This document shows, in pieces, positions 7,843-8,558 of a stretch of DNA of 8,558 nucleotides. The position numbers and the translations under genes are program-made. The stretch comes from Methanobacterium sp. (GTDB lineage Archaea; Methanobacteriota; Methanobacteria; Methanobacteriales; Methanobacteriaceae): contig PMNN01000062.1 in NCBI GenBank assembly GCA_003161815.1, positions 9,605 through 18,162 of the forward strand, in the 5' to 3' direction. Every line of letters starts with the position of its first letter. Positions within the stretch are counted from its first letter, which is position 1. The notes beneath the pieces were generated by a model. That model worked only from the letters and a program-made list of their open reading frames with translations, searched no databases and was not told where the DNA came from.

Positions 7843-8558
7843 ATGAGCATTGCAGATTCATTAGTTGCGTTAATAGCTGTGATAGGAACCTTAATATTGG
7901 CATTCTTTGTGAGTGTCTGGTTACCGGGTATTGAGAGAAGGTTTCATGCCAGAATTCAGCAGAGGATAGGCCCACCGCTATCCACTCCGGGTATCATGGC
8001 TCCAATTAAATTCTTCTTTAAGGAAGTTATAAATCCTAATTCACCAATGCCGGGAGTTTATAATGCTTTACCTATCATAGGTTTAGTAATCACCATATTC
8101 CTATTAATGATTACTATGCCCCAATTATACGTATTGGCGGCTTTCGCCAGTGTAATAGCATTAGTAGGGCTTTTAAAGGTGGAGGAGATACTGTACATGT
8201 TCATGGGCTCTTTATCTCAATCTATATTATCAGTGAAAATGCCTTTCCCTGACATTGTTAAAGGAGCTAAACATCCCGAAGTATCGAGATCTTTTGTAGA
8301 ACAACTCAGTTCCATGCGAGCATTTAGGCTCATCGCCTTTGGTTCATTCCCTATTTACATAGCAATATTTGTAACGGTGGCGATATCTAAAAGCATTTAT
8401 ATTGGTGATATCGTAAGCTACCAGCAGATTCATGGGCCAATCCTCTTCTCCTTAGCAGGTATTCTAGGGGCAATAGTCTTTTTCATAGGATTCATGATAC
8501 TTTTAAATGAGTATCCTTTTGCAATACTCAAAACAAAGGCAGATGTTATTGAAGGCCC
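7843..8558 (+). CDS. ehbO: EhbO, NuoH/EchB-like membrane subunit (3' end beyond window)
   Basis: An open frame of 238 codons runs from ATG 7843 to the window edge without a stop, so the C-terminus is missing. GAGGGAG (7828-7834) is a strong ribosome binding site. The first helix (about 5-28) is followed by [18 protein letters not shown] (28-45), the NuoH/HycD/EchB hallmark (E-R-R...A-R-x-Q-x-R-x-GP). Further helices lie at about 75-92, 96-112, 165-182 and 200-221. [19 protein letters not shown] (220-238) matches the second NuoH landmark, the Glu-PF...E-x-x-EG loop near the quinone-like cavity of complex I. NuoH homologues have about 290-330 residues, so some 50-90 are missing. It anchors EhbM/EhbN and couples electron flow to ion movement. 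ehbP and ehbQ should follow. Confidence 0.94.
   Translation, partial: MSIADSLVALIAVIGTLILAFFVSVWLPGIERRFHARIQQRIGPPLSTPGIMAPIKFFFKEVINPNSPMPGVYNALPIIGLVITIFLLMITMPQLYVLAAFASVIALVGLLKVEEILYMFMGSLSQSILSVKMPFPDIVKGAKHPEVSRSFVEQLSSMRAFRLIAFGSFPIYIAIFVTVAISKSIYIGDIVSYQQIHGPILFSLAGILGAIVFFIGFMILLNEYPFAILKTKADVIEG

Overview
The window is an almost uninterrupted, single-strand (+) segment of the ehb operon, which encodes energy-converting [NiFe]-hydrogenase B (Ehb), a group 4 membrane-bound hydrogenase of hydrogenotrophic methanogens. The order seen here, ehbB-C-D-E-F-G-H-I-J-K-L-M-N-O, matches the contiguous 17-gene ehbA-Q operon described in Methanothermobacter. The contiguous layout, AT-rich DNA, archaeal-type ribosome binding sites and the 14-cluster polyferredoxin EhbK all point to a member of the Methanobacteriales. 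A mesophilic Methanobacterium-like species is my best guess, but the genus cannot be fixed from this sequence alone. By analogy the missing genes are ehbA just left of the window and ehbP and ehbQ to the right.

Layout. Positions 1-1118 hold four short membrane proteins (EhbB, C, D, E) that resemble Mrp antiporter/Mbh subunits MrpF, MrpG, MbhD and MrpC/NuoK. Next come EhbF (1202-2695), the large NuoL/M/N/MrpD-type antiporter-like subunit, and EhbG, H, I and J (2712-4088). EhbH is MbhE/MrpB-like and EhbI is MnhB-like, while EhbG and EhbJ are methanogen-specific membrane proteins. Positions 4158-6010 encode the electron-carrying proteins: EhbK with 14 cluster motifs and EhbL, a 2[4Fe-4S] ferredoxin. 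EhbM (6100-6546) and EhbN (6693-7826) are the hydrogenase small and large subunits. EhbO (7843 to the window end, incomplete) is the NuoH-like membrane subunit that joins the hydrogenase to the ion-translocating part.

How they work together. From family knowledge, EhbN/EhbM oxidise H2 at a [NiFe] site and pass electrons through the proximal cluster and the EhbK/EhbL clusters to low-potential ferredoxin. The uphill step is driven by H+ or Na+ flow through EhbO, EhbF and the Mrp-like subunits. In methanogens Ehb mainly supplies reduced ferredoxin for carbon assimilation.

The core operon is known biology and I see no new system in it. The unusual points lie in the gaps and in residue changes. 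A 25-codon ORF sits directly before and in frame with ehbF, closed by TAG. A 14-codon ORF ends in a TAATG overlap with the ehbN start. TATA-like stretches occur in the few real intergenic gaps. Several acidic residues common in Mrp homologues are replaced in EhbB and EhbD, and the first cluster motif of EhbK lacks one cysteine.
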